Source: Bacteroidetes bacterium GWF2_33_16 (GTDB lineage: Bacteria; Bacteroidota; Bacteroidia; Bacteroidales; UBA12077). From it: a stretch of DNA of 64,000 bases. The notes under the pieces were generated by a model that made no database searches, had not been told where the DNA came from, and saw only the letters and a program-made list of their open reading frames with translations. Location of the stretch: the NCBI GenBank assembly GCA_001768565.1, contig MEOE01000018.1:1-64000 (forward strand). Reading direction: 5' to 3'. The translations under genes and the position numbers were made by a program. Of this stretch, positions 1-9,521 are shown piece after piece (position 1 is the stretch's first letter; every line of letters begins with the position of its first letter).

Positions 1-53
1 CTAAGATACTGAATATCTTAATTATAACAAAATAAATCTATCCTAAATTATTA

Positions 54-90
54 ACAAAAAAAAAGAAGCTGTCCTTTTGAGACAGCCTCG
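54..90 (-). terminator. Intrinsic terminator of dnaK
   Basis: Read on the minus strand, a 6-bp stem GCTGTC/GACAGC with a 7-nt loop is followed by a long T run (the A run at 54-64 on the plus strand). It lies about 25 bp past the dnaK stop codon. Confidence 0.8.
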
Positions 91-111
91 ATTAAGATAT
101 ACTTTGGTTTG

Positions 112-2016
112 TTATTTTACTTCTTCAAAATCTACATCAGTTACTTCGCCATCTTTTTTCTCAGATGTTTGTTGCTGAGGTTCCTGATCTGGATTTTGCT
201 GTGCACCTGCCTGTTGGCTTGCCTTGTACATCTCTTCAGATGCGGTTTGCCATGCTTGGTTAAGTTCTTGCGTTTTTGCATCAATTGCAGCTAAATCCAT
301 TGATTTGTGAGCTTCTTTCAAATCAGCAAGAGCCTTTTCAATGGCGGCCTTTTTATCAGAAGTTATTTTATCACCGAATTCTTTTAATTGTTTTTCAGTT
401 GAAAATATCAAGCTATCCGCAGTGTTAAGCTTATCGACTTTTTCACGCTCTCTCTTATCGCTTTCTTCATTGGCTTTCGCCTCTTCTCTCATTTTCTTTA
501 TCTCTTCATCAGTTAATCCCGATGATGATTCAATACGGATACTTTGTTCTTTGCTTGTTGCTTTATCTTTTGCTGCAACATGAATAATACCATTCGCGTC
601 AATATCAAAAGATACTTCAATCTGCGGGATTCCTCTTGGAGCAGGTGGAATACCATCAAGATGGAATCTGCCTATTGTTTTATTTCCATTCGCCATTGGT
701 CTTTCGCCTTGCAAAACATGAATCTCAACAGATGGTTGATTATCGGCTGCAGTTGTAAATGTTTCAGATTTTTTGGTTGGGATTGTTGTATTTGACTCTA
801 TTAATTTGGTAAATACACCACCCATTGTTTCGATACCTAATGAAAGTGGAGTAACATCAAGCAATAAAACATCTTTAACATCACCGGTTAAAACACCACC
901 TTGAATGGCAGCACCAACCGCAACAACCTCATCAGGATTTACTCCTTTTGATGGTTTTCTACCAAAGAATTTTTCCACTACATCCTGTATGGCAGGAATA
1001 CGGGTTGAACCACCTACTAATATTACTTCATCAATTTCTTTTGTTTGATAACCTGAATCTTTTAATGCTTTTCGGCAAGGTTCAAGTGTTGCCTGAATTA
1101 AATGATCGGCAAGTTGTTCGAATTTGGCTCTTGTAAGTGTTTTTACAAGGTGTTTTGGAATACCATCAACTGGCATTATATATGGTAGATTTATTTCTGT
1201 TGAAGTAGCACTTGATAACTCGATTTTTGCTTTTTCAGCAGCTTCCTTCAAACGTTGAAGTGCCATTGGATCTTTTCTTAGATCAATACGCTCCTCATTT
1301 TTAAACTCTTCAGCTAACCAGTTAATAATAACTTCATCAAAGTCGTCTCCACCAAGGTGTGTGTCACCGTTTGTCGATTTTACTTCAAAAACACCATCAC
1401 CTAGTTCAAGAATAGAAATATCGAAAGTACCGCCACCAAGATCGAATACAGCAACTTTAATCTCTCTGTTTTTTTTATCTAAACCATAAGCCAGAGCAGC
1501 TGCAGTTGGCTCATTAATAATACGTTTAACTTTCAATCCAGCAATCTCTCCAGCTTCTTTTGTAGCTTGTCGTTGTGAATCACTAAAGTATGCAGGAACA
1601 GTTATAACTGCTTCAGTAACTTCATGTCCTAAATAATCCTCGGCAGTTTTTTTCATTTTTTGAAGTACCATTGCCGATATTTCTTGTGGTGAATATTGTC
1701 TGTCGTCAATCTGAACACGAGGAGTATTATTATCACCTTTTACCACCTTAAATGATATACGATTAACCTCTTTTTGAACCTTGTCAAAGGTTTCTCCCAT
1801 AAATCGTTTAATTGATGATACGGTTTTTGTTGAATTTGTTATTGCTTGTCTCTTAGCAGGATCTCCTACTTTACGTTCTCCGTTTTCGATAAATGCAACA
1901 ACCGAAGGAGTTGTTCTTCTTCCCTCATTATTAGGTATTACAACAGGTTCGCTGCCTTCCATTACTGCAACACAAGAGTTTGTCGTCCCTAAGTCTATTC
2001 CAATTATTTTTGCCAT
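112..2016 (-). CDS. dnaK: Molecular chaperone DnaK (Hsp70)
   Basis: Cytoplasmic ATP-dependent chaperone working with DnaJ and GrpE. The N-terminal actin-like ATPase opens with [11 protein letters not shown], followed by [14 protein letters not shown] (phosphate loop 2) and [10 protein letters not shown] (adenosine motif). The linker region [14 protein letters not shown] leads into the substrate-binding domain, and the C-terminal lid is rich in Lys/Glu and Gln and ends DVDFEEVK. At 634 aa it is full length for the family. It stands alone here: no dnaJ or grpE is adjacent and no CIRCE element was seen upstream. It is divergent from panB, with about 280 bp between the two starts. Identification is secure. 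Confidence 0.98.
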   Translation of the reverse strand: MAKIIGIDLGTTNSCVAVMEGSEPVVIPNNEGRRTTPSVVAFIENGERKVGDPAKRQAITNSTKTVSSIKRFMGETFDKVQKEVNRISFKVVKGDNNTPRVQIDDRQYSPQEISAMVLQKMKKTAEDYLGHEVTEAVITVPAYFSDSQRQATKEAGEIAGLKVKRIINEPTAAALAYGLDKKNREIKVAVFDLGGGTFDISILELGDGVFEVKSTNGDTHLGGDDFDEVIINWLAEEFKNEERIDLRKDPMALQRLKEAAEKAKIELSSATSTEINLPYIMPVDGIPKHLVKTLTRAKFEQLADHLIQATLEPCRKALKDSGYQTKEIDEVILVGGSTRIPAIQDVVEKFFGRKPSKGVNPDEVVAVGAAIQGGVLTGDVKDVLLLDVTPLSLGIETMGGVFTKLIESNTTIPTKKSETFTTAADNQPSVEIHVLQGERPMANGNKTIGRFHLDGIPPAPRGIPQIEVSFDIDANGIIHVAAKDKATSKEQSIRIESSSGLTDEEIKKMREEAKANEESDKREREKVDKLNTADSLIFSTEKQLKEFGDKITSDKKAAIEKALADLKEAHKSMDLAAIDAKTQELNQAWQTASEEMYKASQQAGAQQNPDQEPQQQTSEKKDGEVTDVDFEEVK

Positions 2017-2150
2017 TTTAATATGTTTTTATATATAAATTAGTTAATTATTTTCTTTATCGATATTTGAATATTCAATGATTATGCCAGTTATTTTTCT
2101 TTCTGACATTATGCTATATTGACACAATTGTAAAACTGAATAATTATAAT

Positions 2151-2170
2151 TTGTCAAATCCGGGTGACAA
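2151..2170. promoter_or_regulatory. Dyad TTGTCA-N8-TGACAA between dnaK and panB
   Basis: A perfect 6-bp inverted repeat with an 8-bp spacer lies in the divergent intergenic region, about 135 bp upstream of dnaK and 124 bp upstream of the chosen panB start. Symmetry of this size suits a dimeric regulator, but no regulator is identified and the site may be chance in AT-rich DNA. Confidence 0.25.
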
Positions 2171-2259
2171 AAAGGCAGATTTGGTTGATGTTTTTCTTTT
2201 AATCGAATTGTAAAATCAAAGAATATTATGAATTTTAAATATTTAATAGTTAATATTCG

Positions 2260-2267
2260 TAGTTTTG
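2260..2267 (+). promoter_or_regulatory. Bacteroidota-type -7 box (TAGTTTTG) for panB
   Basis: TAgtTTTG fits the TAnnTTTG -7 consensus and would start transcription near 2275, about 20 nt before the ATG at 2294. It lies inside the reading frame upstream of that ATG, which argues against the earlier in-frame ATG at 2228. No clear -33 TTG was seen. Confidence 0.4.
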
Positions 2268-2293
2268 TTACCTATAATTTAAAAACCAATGCT

Positions 2294-3109
2294 ATGTCAG
2301 TTCATCAGGTTATAAAAAGGGTTACTACTCATGTGCTATATGAGATGAAGCTTCGTGGTGAAAAAATTGCCATGTTAACAGCCTATGATTATTCTATGGC
2401 TAGAATACTTGACCAATCAGAAATTGATATTATACTTGTAGGTGATTCGGCATCAAATGTAATGGCAGGTAATGAAACAACATTGCCAATAACTATGGAC
2501 GAAATGATATATCATGCAAAGTCTGTAGTGAGAGGAGTTAGCAGAGCTTTAGTTGTAGTCGATTTACCTTTTGGATCATATCAGGGTAACTCCAAAGAAG
2601 CGTTAACAAGCGCCATAAGAATAATGAAAGAAACAGGTGGGCATGCGGTTAAAATTGAAGGAGGAAAAGAAATTCTCGAATCAGTTAATCGTATTTTATC
2701 TGCAGGAATACCCGTTATGGGGCACTTGGGATTAACGCCACAATCAATACATAAATTCGGAACCTATGTTGTTAGAGCAAGAGAGGAAGCTGAAGCAAAG
2801 AAATTGATTGAAGATGCTCATATTCTAGAAGAAGCTGGTTGTTTTGCATTAGTTTTAGAAAAGATACCTGCAAAACTGGCTGCTAAAGTGGCTAAAGAGT
2901 TAAAAATTCCAGTAATTGGTATTGGCGCCGGACATGAGGTTGATGGTCAAGTTTTAGTGCTACATGATATGTTGGGAATAACACAGGAATTTTCACCTAG
3001 GTTTTTACGTAGATACCATAATTTGTTTGAAGAAATAAAAGGTTCGGTAAAAGCATATATAAAAGATGTAAAGACCATAGATTTTCCAAACGAAAAAGAG
3101 CAGTATTAA
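2294..3109 (+). CDS. panB: 3-methyl-2-oxobutanoate hydroxymethyltransferase (ketopantoate hydroxymethyltransferase)
   Basis: First committed step of pantothenate/CoA synthesis: transfers a hydroxymethyl group from 5,10-methylene-THF to 2-oxoisovalerate. From the chosen start ([10 protein letters not shown]) it is 271 aa, normal for PanB. Visible family motifs are [25 protein letters not shown] (metal-binding Asp), [15 protein letters not shown] and the catalytic-Glu region LVLEKIP, then [21 protein letters not shown]. An upstream in-frame ATG at 2228 would add 22 unrelated residues and would place a -7 box inside the gene, so 2294 is preferred. No panC lies next to it. Confidence 0.96.
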   Translation: MSVHQVIKRVTTHVLYEMKLRGEKIAMLTAYDYSMARILDQSEIDIILVGDSASNVMAGNETTLPITMDEMIYHAKSVVRGVSRALVVVDLPFGSYQGNSKEALTSAIRIMKETGGHAVKIEGGKEILESVNRILSAGIPVMGHLGLTPQSIHKFGTYVVRAREEAEAKKLIEDAHILEEAGCFALVLEKIPAKLAAKVAKELKIPVIGIGAGHEVDGQVLVLHDMLGITQEFSPRFLRRYHNLFEEIKGSVKAYIKDVKTIDFPNEKEQY

Positions 3110-3212
3110 GCTTAATTTAAAATGATTGGGATTTGTTTAGTTTTTAATACCTAATTAACTGTTAAAGAATCAACGTAATTTAATTAATAAGTTTTCTATA
3201 TTTTTAATATAC

Positions 3213-3890
3213 ATGGAAATTCTATTCGAAGACAATCATATAATTGCAGTTAATAAAACTACTTCTGACATTGTTCAGGTTGATAAAACCGGAGATCAAT
3301 CCCTTGAAGAAAAAGTTAAGGCATACATTAAGCTTAAATATAATAAACCAGGTGATGTTTTTTTAGGTGTAGCTCATCGTATCGACCGACCTGTAAGCGG
3401 TGCTGTATTGTTTGCGCGTACATCAAAATCTCTTGTTAGGTTAAATGAGATGTTTCAGCGAAAAGAAGTTAAAAAACTATATTGGGCAATTGTAAAAGAA
3501 AAACCACAATCAATTTCGGATACTCTGAACCATTTTATTGTTCGTGATCAGCAAAAAAACAAATCATATGCATTCGAAAAAGAAGGAAAAGATTCTAAAC
3601 CTGCAAGCCTAACATATACTTTAATTGCAAGTGCCCAGAATTATCATTTATTAGAAATAGATTTGCATACAGGACGGCATCATCAGATTCGCTGTCAGCT
3701 TGCAAAGATTGGTTGTCCGATTAAAGGTGATTTGAAATATGGTTTTCCGCGTTCAAATCCTGATGGAGGAATTAGCCTGCATTCAAGAAAAATAGAATTT
3801 ATTCATCCGGTATCAAAACAACCTATAACAATTATCGCGAATCCACCCAAGGATTCTTTGTGGGACTATTTTATCAGTATCACCAAATAG
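3213..3890 (+). CDS. RluA-family RNA pseudouridine synthase
   Basis: Converts uridine to pseudouridine in rRNA or tRNA. The catalytic motif is HRIDRPVSG (the Asp after HRI, the RluA-family HRLDxxTSG motif), followed by ALFARTSKS-like and TGRHHQIRCQLA segments typical of RluA-type enzymes. At 225 aa it is the short form without an N-terminal S4 domain; the ORF begins directly with the catalytic-domain strand ILFEDNHIIAVNK. Substrate site (RluA, RluC, RluD or TruC type) cannot be told from the sequence. It stands alone, about 100 bp after panB. Confidence 0.92.
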   Translation: MEILFEDNHIIAVNKTTSDIVQVDKTGDQSLEEKVKAYIKLKYNKPGDVFLGVAHRIDRPVSGAVLFARTSKSLVRLNEMFQRKEVKKLYWAIVKEKPQSISDTLNHFIVRDQQKNKSYAFEKEGKDSKPASLTYTLIASAQNYHLLEIDLHTGRHHQIRCQLAKIGCPIKGDLKYGFPRSNPDGGISLHSRKIEFIHPVSKQPITIIANPPKDSLWDYFISITK

Positions 3891-3977
3891 AGAACCTATC
3901 TAAAGAAAAAAGCAAAAAGTAATATATTGAAAAAAAAGTCTACTTTTGGATTTTTATTTTATAATAAATAATCTGTT

Positions 3978-4814
3978 ATGTTCCAATTCTTAAACCGACC
4001 ATATCCCTTTAATGATGATTTGAAGCATAATAGCAAGATTATCTTTTTTATAAGTATTGGAGTATTAGTCTTCTTATATTTATTTCAACCTCTTGATGTT
4101 AGTGTTCTAGAAAATCGACAAAAAATATTTGTAGTTATTGGATTAGGAGTTATTACATTCTTATCCTTAAGTCTTAATTTATTGATGCTTCCAAGTTTAT
4201 TACCTCAAATTTTTCTTAAGCGAGTTTGGAGTATTAAAAAAGAAATTATTTGGAATGTATGGATTCTTACTACAATCTCTGTAGGTTATTACTTGTATTA
4301 TAAGGCGATAGGTATTTTCGAAATAGACTTTTACATGATTGTTAAATTAATCCTTATTGCAGTTGTTCCAATTACCGGATTAATTACAATTAATCAGAAC
4401 CGTATGCTACGTTCTTATCTAAAACTTGCTAACGGAATTAATAAAAAGTTAAAAGAGAATAAGTCAAAAGACGAACAACTCGTTCATTTTAAATCGGATT
4501 ACACCAAGGATAGTCTTTCAATTAAAGTTAACCTATTATTATTTATTAGAGCTGCAAACAATTATATTGAGATTTTCTGGAAGGAGAGTGATAATGTAAA
4601 AAGTCAAATGGTACGAACAAGTTTAAAGAAAGCAGAAGAGGTATTGAATGAATATAAATTCGTTTTCAAGTGCCATCGGTCATTTATGATTAATATTAAC
4701 TTTATTGATAAAATAGAAGGAAGTATTCAAGGTTATAAAGTGTTTTTCGATAAAGTTGATTTTGCTGTTCCTGTTTCGAAAAATTTTGCGTATAAATTGA
4801 AAGAAATTATTTAA
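3978..4814 (+). CDS. Membrane-anchored LytTR-domain transcriptional regulator
   Basis: The N-terminal half has four hydrophobic segments (about residues 20-38, 50-75, 93-110 and 118-140), then a Lys-rich stretch and a C-terminal LytTR DNA-binding domain (about 170-275: ILLFIRAANNYIEIFW..., VFKCHRSFMININFIDKIEG). There is no receiver domain, so it would act as a one-component membrane-bound regulator. A weak -7 box (TACTTTTG, 3941-3948) precedes it. Immediately after its stop is a tandem array with 20-21 bp period, the spacing expected of LytTR binding sites. The signal it senses is unknown. Confidence 0.85.
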   Translation: MFQFLNRPYPFNDDLKHNSKIIFFISIGVLVFLYLFQPLDVSVLENRQKIFVVIGLGVITFLSLSLNLLMLPSLLPQIFLKRVWSIKKEIIWNVWILTTISVGYYLYYKAIGIFEIDFYMIVKLILIAVVPITGLITINQNRMLRSYLKLANGINKKLKENKSKDEQLVHFKSDYTKDSLSIKVNLLLFIRAANNYIEIFWKESDNVKSQMVRTSLKKAEEVLNEYKFVFKCHRSFMININFIDKIEGSIQGYKVFFDKVDFAVPVSKNFAYKLKEII

Positions 4815-4818
4815 TTCG

Positions 4819-4912
4819 CGTCAAAACGATCTAATTTCGTCCCTGAATAGCCAATTTTAGCCCCTAATTCATATTTTTTATCCCTAATTGCTTTCAGTTA
4901 ACCCTATTTTTT
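4819..4912. promoter_or_regulatory. Tandem direct repeats of about 20-21 bp period, candidate LytTR operator
   Basis: Successive units CGTCAAAAC (4819), CGTCCCTGA (4838), CCCTAATTC (4862), CCCTAATTG (4882) and CCCTATTTT (4902) recur every 20-21 bp in the gap between the LytTR gene and the next gene. LytTR proteins are known to bind imperfect direct repeats about two helical turns apart, so this could be the regulator's target controlling the flavoprotein gene downstream, itself, or both. The link is inferred from spacing and proximity only. Confidence 0.45.
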
Positions 4913-4968
4913 CTTTTAAATAGTCAATGGCTATAGCTTTGCCCTCAGCAAATTTAAAATATAGAATA

Positions 4969-6147
4969 ATGAATCCATTAAGAATTGGTAATATTGAAGT
5001 AAAACTGCCTATAATACAGGGTGGTATGGGTGTGGCAATATCACTTTCAGGATTAGCATCGGCGGTTGCAAATGCTGGTGGAATAGGTGTAATATCGGCT
5101 GTAGCAATTGGAATGACTGAGCCGGATTATATGAAGAACTATCGTGAAGCAAACAAAAGAGGGCTTCGAAAAGAAATTCAAAAAGCAAGAAAACTTACAG
5201 ATGGAGTTTTGGGTGTAAATATTATGGTTGCAGTTACTGATTATGAAGAACTTTTAACTGTTGCTCTTGAAGAAGAAATTGATGTTGTAATTATGGGTGC
5301 GGGCCTCCCGTTAAAAATGCCTCAATATGTTACTGATAGAGGTTTCGATAAAGTACATACAAAATTTATCCCTAAAGTATCATCAGCAAAAGCTGCAAAA
5401 GTAATCTTTTCATATTGGGCAAAAACCTTTAATCATGTTCCAGATGCTGTTGTGGTTGAAGGACCAATGGCTGGTGGTCATTTAGGTTTTAAAAAAGAAG
5501 ATTTAGGATCAGAGATGGTTCCGCTTTCTCAACTAGTTGAAGAAACAGTAAGAGAGATTAGTTATTTTGAAAAGGAATTTAAGAAGGAAATTCCTGTTAT
5601 TGCTGGTGGTGGAATTTATACAGGTGAAGATATGTATAAAATTATGCAGCATGGAGCCAAAGGAGTTAAGATGGGAAGTCGTTTTGTAACAACTAAAGAA
5701 TGTGATGCTTCGATTAAATTTAAAGAAATGTATATCAAGGCTAGCGAAGAAGATATTGTTATTATTGATAGTCCGGTGGGATTGCCAGGTAGAGCAATTA
5801 GAAATAATTTTGTAGATCAAATTAATCTTGGAAATACCAAACCATTTAAATGTCCATGGAAATGTTTAAAATCTTGCGATTTTAGAAAAGTTCCATACTG
5901 TATTGCACAGGCTTTATTTAATGCCGCAAGTGGAAACTTAGAAGAAGGTTTTGCCTTTGCAGGTTCTAAAGCATTTATGGCAAGAAAGATCCAACCTGTA
6001 AAAGAGGTAGTATTTGAAATTAAGATTGATTATTACAAAACTAAATATGCTGAGTATTTAAAGAATTTCATTGGAAGCAGATTTGATATTGAAACACTAG
6101 ACTTAAGTCAGGTTATACCAGTTTTTCCCCAGATTAAACTAGCCTAA
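4969..6147 (+). CDS. Nitronate monooxygenase / FabK-like flavoprotein
   Basis: TIM-barrel FMN protein of the 2-nitropropane dioxygenase/FabK family. It shows LPIIQGGMGVAIS at the N-terminus, VVVEGPMAGGHLG (His 171 at the FabK/NMO catalytic position), IAGGGIYTG and GAKGVKMGSRFV (FMN phosphate site). An unusual tail segment holds four cysteines at 295, 299, 303 and 311 (C-x3-C-x3-C-x7-C), which could bind a metal. At 393 aa it is longer than simple FabK (about 320). Enoyl-ACP reductase, nitronate oxidase or PfaD-like roles cannot be separated. Start chosen at MNPLRIGN; an upstream ATG at 4927 adds 14 residues. It may be controlled by the repeat just upstream. Confidence 0.82.
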   Translation: MNPLRIGNIEVKLPIIQGGMGVAISLSGLASAVANAGGIGVISAVAIGMTEPDYMKNYREANKRGLRKEIQKARKLTDGVLGVNIMVAVTDYEELLTVALEEEIDVVIMGAGLPLKMPQYVTDRGFDKVHTKFIPKVSSAKAAKVIFSYWAKTFNHVPDAVVVEGPMAGGHLGFKKEDLGSEMVPLSQLVEETVREISYFEKEFKKEIPVIAGGGIYTGEDMYKIMQHGAKGVKMGSRFVTTKECDASIKFKEMYIKASEEDIVIIDSPVGLPGRAIRNNFVDQINLGNTKPFKCPWKCLKSCDFRKVPYCIAQALFNAASGNLEEGFAFAGSKAFMARKIQPVKEVVFEIKIDYYKTKYAEYLKNFIGSRFDIETLDLSQVIPVFPQIKLA

Positions 6148-6165
6148 AAATTCTATTATTACCTT

Positions 6166-6200
6166 TTAAGCTCTTTTTTTTATAAAAAAAAAGAGCTTAA
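6166..6200. terminator. Long A/T hairpin, terminator-like
   Basis: TTAAGCTC and GAGCTTAA pair around a T7/A9 stretch, giving a long stem with U and A runs on opposite arms. It ends the flavoprotein gene and lies 41 bp before the next start. Confidence 0.6.
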
Positions 6201-6241
6201 TTGTGTATATATTTTTAACCACAAAAACCCAAAAATTGAGT

Positions 6242-8032
6242 ATGGAACAGCATGTTGTTCAGATGGTCAGAAACCGAATTGCTAAATTTGGAGATCAAGA
6301 AGTTTTTAGATATAAAGATAAATCATCATTAGAATACAAACCCATAAGATGGAATCAACTTGGGAGCGAAATGGATATCCTTTCAAAAGTTCTGTTATCG
6401 CTTGGATATGGCTATAATCATAAAATTGGCATTTTTAGTAGCAATAGATATGAATGGGTAGTAACCGATTTAGCAATAATGGCAATAAGAGGTATTGTTG
6501 TTCCTCTTTATGCAACTGCTTCTGCTCAGCAGGTTAAATATATTGTTGATGAAACTCAGATGAAATTATTATTTATAGGCAATAATGAGCAATTAGACAA
6601 GGCTATTTGGTTGCTGGAAAATTGCAAAACACTTGAGAAAATTATTGTTTATGAACCAGGGATTTCTTTTAATGATCAACGAATTATTGGTTATAAGGAA
6701 TTAAAAGACACAGTTGTTAATTATACAGATGATGTTAATCTTAATGATATCTTAAAGGAGTCAAATTCGGATGACATATCTACAATAATTTACACCTCGG
6801 GCACAACAGGTGAACCAAAAGGAGCAATGCTGAGTCATGAAAATTTTTTGCAGGCATTTAAAATTAATAGTGAACGACTACAATTGCTCCCTACAGATGT
6901 TTCATTATGTTTCTTGCCATTAAGTCATGTTTTCGAACGTACATGGACCCTGTTTCTTTTATATAACGGACTGGTAAATGTTTTTCTTGAGAATCCTCGC
7001 GATGTAATTCAGGAACTTCCTAAGGTTAATCCATCTGTTATGTGCACAGTTCCTAGGTTCTATGAGAAAACTTATGAAGGTATCGTTGCTGAAGTTTCTA
7101 AGTGGCCATCTTTTAAAAAGAAAATATTTAATTGGGCTTTTAAAGTAGGCCACAAGTATATCGAATTTAAAAAAGATGCTAGAAAAGCGCCTGCTAACCT
7201 AATGATAAAACATACAATTGCAGAGAAACTGGTATTTAAAAAACTCCGACTTATTTTTGGAAAAAACATTAGAGCTTTACCTTGTGCTGGTGCCGCAATG
7301 AGCCCAACACTTCTTCGCTTTTTTCATGCTGCTGGTTTTTTTGTAAACTATGGATATGGTGCAACCGAAACAACAGCTACAGTATCATGTTTCAGAAATA
7401 ATATTTACAATTTTGATTATACCGGGAGTATAATGCCTGAAGTTGAAATTAAAATTGGAGAGAACAAAGAAATAATGGTTAAAGGGAAAACAGTTTTTAA
7501 AGGATATTATAATAAACCTGAGGAAACAGAACAGGTGCTTGTAGATGGATGGTACAAGACAGGTGACGAGGGTTATGTTGTTGATGGAGAATATCTTGTT
7601 ATGACTGATAGAATTAAAGATCTTATTAAAACATCAGTAGGTAAGTATGTGTCGCCTCAAAAACTGGAGCTATTAATTGGACAAAGTAAATATATTGAAC
7701 AATTAGTTGTTTTTGGAGATAATCGAAAATTTATGACAGCCTTAATAGTTCCCTCATTTAAAAATCTTGAAGAAGTTATAACAGAATTGAACCTGGATTT
7801 GACTACTCCTCAAGAAGTAATTGCAAACGAGAAAATTCTTCAGTTTTTTAAAGGAGAGATTGATAAATATCAGGAGGAGCTTACCTCGTATGAGAAAATA
7901 GTGAACTTTACTTTATTACCAGATAATTTCAGCATTGAGAATAATGCATTAACTAATACATTAAAGATTAAAAGGAAGGTAATTGAAGAAAAGTATCGTG
8001 ATATTATCGAGAAAATGTATTTATCGCTTTAG
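6242..8032 (+). CDS. AMP-dependent long-chain acyl-CoA synthetase
   Basis: Activates fatty acids to acyl-CoA through an acyl-adenylate. The P-loop motif TIIYTSGTTGEPKGAML (about residue 180), the YGATETTATVS segment and the DGWYKTGDEGYV / MTDRIKDLIKTSVGKYVSP C-terminal hinge are all present. At 596 aa it matches FadD15-type bacterial ligases of about 600 aa. Start chosen at MEQHVVQMVRN; the longer reading frame opens with a low-complexity peptide encoded by the terminator-like stem. Its end overlaps by 12 bp the end of the convergent acyltransferase gene. The fatty acid specificity is unknown. Confidence 0.93.
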   Translation: MEQHVVQMVRNRIAKFGDQEVFRYKDKSSLEYKPIRWNQLGSEMDILSKVLLSLGYGYNHKIGIFSSNRYEWVVTDLAIMAIRGIVVPLYATASAQQVKYIVDETQMKLLFIGNNEQLDKAIWLLENCKTLEKIIVYEPGISFNDQRIIGYKELKDTVVNYTDDVNLNDILKESNSDDISTIIYTSGTTGEPKGAMLSHENFLQAFKINSERLQLLPTDVSLCFLPLSHVFERTWTLFLLYNGLVNVFLENPRDVIQELPKVNPSVMCTVPRFYEKTYEGIVAEVSKWPSFKKKIFNWAFKVGHKYIEFKKDARKAPANLMIKHTIAEKLVFKKLRLIFGKNIRALPCAGAAMSPTLLRFFHAAGFFVNYGYGATETTATVSCFRNNIYNFDYTGSIMPEVEIKIGENKEIMVKGKTVFKGYYNKPEETEQVLVDGWYKTGDEGYVVDGEYLVMTDRIKDLIKTSVGKYVSPQKLELLIGQSKYIEQLVVFGDNRKFMTALIVPSFKNLEEVITELNLDLTTPQEVIANEKILQFFKGEIDKYQEELTSYEKIVNFTLLPDNFSIENNALTNTLKIKRKVIEEKYRDIIEKMYLSL

Positions 8033-8887
8033 CTTCCAACGACGGTGCGACCATAACCAATTGCTAGGTTCGGCCAGAATTACGGATTCTAATTTCTTAG
8101 CATATCGCCTTGTTAATTCTCCTTCGGGTAGTTCTAAAGGATTTGAGGTTATTAGTGAAAGCTCTATCGTGTAATTGCCTCTCCTTTTGCGCTGTACGTC
8201 CATATATACAACTGGGTAATTGTATTTTCGTGCATATCGCTCAGGCCCGTCAAGGAATGCTGTATCCTGTCCTAAAAAATCAACCCAGATAGTTTTCTTT
8301 CTTTTTGATGGATTTTGATCTGCTGCCATTAAATAAATACTTTTTACCTCAATTTGTTTTTCAAATGTTATTGATGTTTCATATATAGAAGTAAGCTTTG
8401 TGCCAAAACGTGTTCGGTTCCAAAGCATAAAACGATCAATCCATTTGTTACTTAGGGGTTTGTAAAATGCTACCACCTTATAATTGGTTTGTAAACTTGC
8501 TGACAAACTCCCCCATTCCCAGTTACAATAATGCCCCGTTACTCCAATTATACTTGTGCCATTTTCGTAGATTGAATTTAAAATTTCAGGATTAATAATT
8601 TTATGTCTTTTTGTAACCTGAGAAGGAAACATGGTGAATGCTTTTATTCCTTCAATAATAACATCTGTAAGATTTTTGTAAATTTTTGATAATAGTTTAT
8701 TCCGTTCAATACTAGTTTGGGATGGAAAAATCTTTGTTAAGTTTTGGATAATGACTTTTTTACGATATCCAGTTAAACGATACAAAATAAAATAAACTAA
8801 ATCAGACACAATATACAGGGCCCAGAATGGTATTAAGCCAAAGATTAGAACAAATACTATAAACCAAAAAGCGACAAATAACTTCAT
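8021..8887 (-). CDS. Lysophospholipid (lipid A type, LpxL/HtrB family) acyltransferase
   Basis: Inner-membrane acyltransferase that would add a secondary acyl chain to lipid A or a related lipid. One N-terminal membrane helix (about residues 3-30) is followed by the catalytic HX4(D/E) motif as GHYCNWEWGS (about residue 117), and by AADQNPSKRK and FLDGPERYARKYN, characteristic of the family. It is 288 aa, slightly under E. coli LpxL (306). The gene ends with EPSNWLWSHRRWKLKR, matching the conserved WxHRRWK end of LpxL-like proteins. It converges on and slightly overlaps the acyl-CoA ligase gene. Confidence 0.9.
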   Translation of the reverse strand: MKLFVAFWFIVFVLIFGLIPFWALYIVSDLVYFILYRLTGYRKKVIIQNLTKIFPSQTSIERNKLLSKIYKNLTDVIIEGIKAFTMFPSQVTKRHKIINPEILNSIYENGTSIIGVTGHYCNWEWGSLSASLQTNYKVVAFYKPLSNKWIDRFMLWNRTRFGTKLTSIYETSITFEKQIEVKSIYLMAADQNPSKRKKTIWVDFLGQDTAFLDGPERYARKYNYPVVYMDVQRKRRGNYTIELSLITSNPLELPEGELTRRYAKKLESVILAEPSNWLWSHRRWKLKR

Positions 8888-9033
8888 TTGAATGTAATGT
8901 CAATTTAAAGAAACTCTTGTTAAATAAAGGGTGAAATAAACTATTTTTTATGTGTTAACCAAAAAAGTGAGAATAAATGAACTTTTATTTGACTAATATG
9001 TATTATTTAATAATGATAAATAAATTTACGATT

Positions 9034-9360
9034 ATGAACGATAAGATTAGTACATCAGAAATTTTCGATTTCTGTCAAAAAGCTGAATATTCTGCCGATG
9101 GTATAGTTAGCAAAAGAATAATTCAAAAACCTACAGGTAATATAACACTTTTTGCATTCGATAAAGGGCAGGAGCTAAGCGAACATACAGCTCCTTTTGA
9201 TGCTTTGGTTCAGGTTTTGGAAGGTAGCTCTCAAATTATTATTAATAAACAAGTTTTTGAATTAAAGCAGGGTCAATCGATAATTATGCCTGCAAATAAT
9301 CCGCATGCAGTTAAAGCAACCGAGAAATTTAAAATGTTGCTTACTATGATTAAAGAATAA
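9034..9360 (+). CDS. Small cupin-domain protein
   Basis: A single small beta-barrel cupin of 108 aa. The first cupin motif is recognisable as ELSEHTAPFDALVQVLEG and the second as LKQGQSIIMPANNPHAVKA, with His residues that could hold a metal. Start taken at MNDKISTSEI; two upstream in-frame ATGs (8977, 9016) would add an unrelated hydrophobic leader. A good terminator follows. No catalytic function can be assigned; such proteins are common next to redox or sugar enzymes but no partner is adjacent here. Confidence 0.8.
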   Translation: MNDKISTSEIFDFCQKAEYSADGIVSKRIIQKPTGNITLFAFDKGQELSEHTAPFDALVQVLEGSSQIIINKQVFELKQGQSIIMPANNPHAVKATEKFKMLLTMIKE

Positions 9361-9381
9361 TTAAACGTCAAGAAATAATTA

Positions 9382-9411
9382 AAGTCTTACTGTTTAGTAA
9401 GGCTTTTTTTT
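9382..9411 (+). terminator. Intrinsic terminator after the cupin gene
   Basis: Stem GTCTTACT/AGTAAGGC (8 bp with GU pairs), loop GTTT, then eight T residues. Confidence 0.8.
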
Positions 9412-9521
9412 ATGAAATTTTTTAATATAACTGTAAGATGTTTTATTAATCAATTGGGTTTATATTCTGAATTATTTTTTAACTTTCGTGTATTCAGTTT
9501 TTTAATTTAATTTATAATGCT

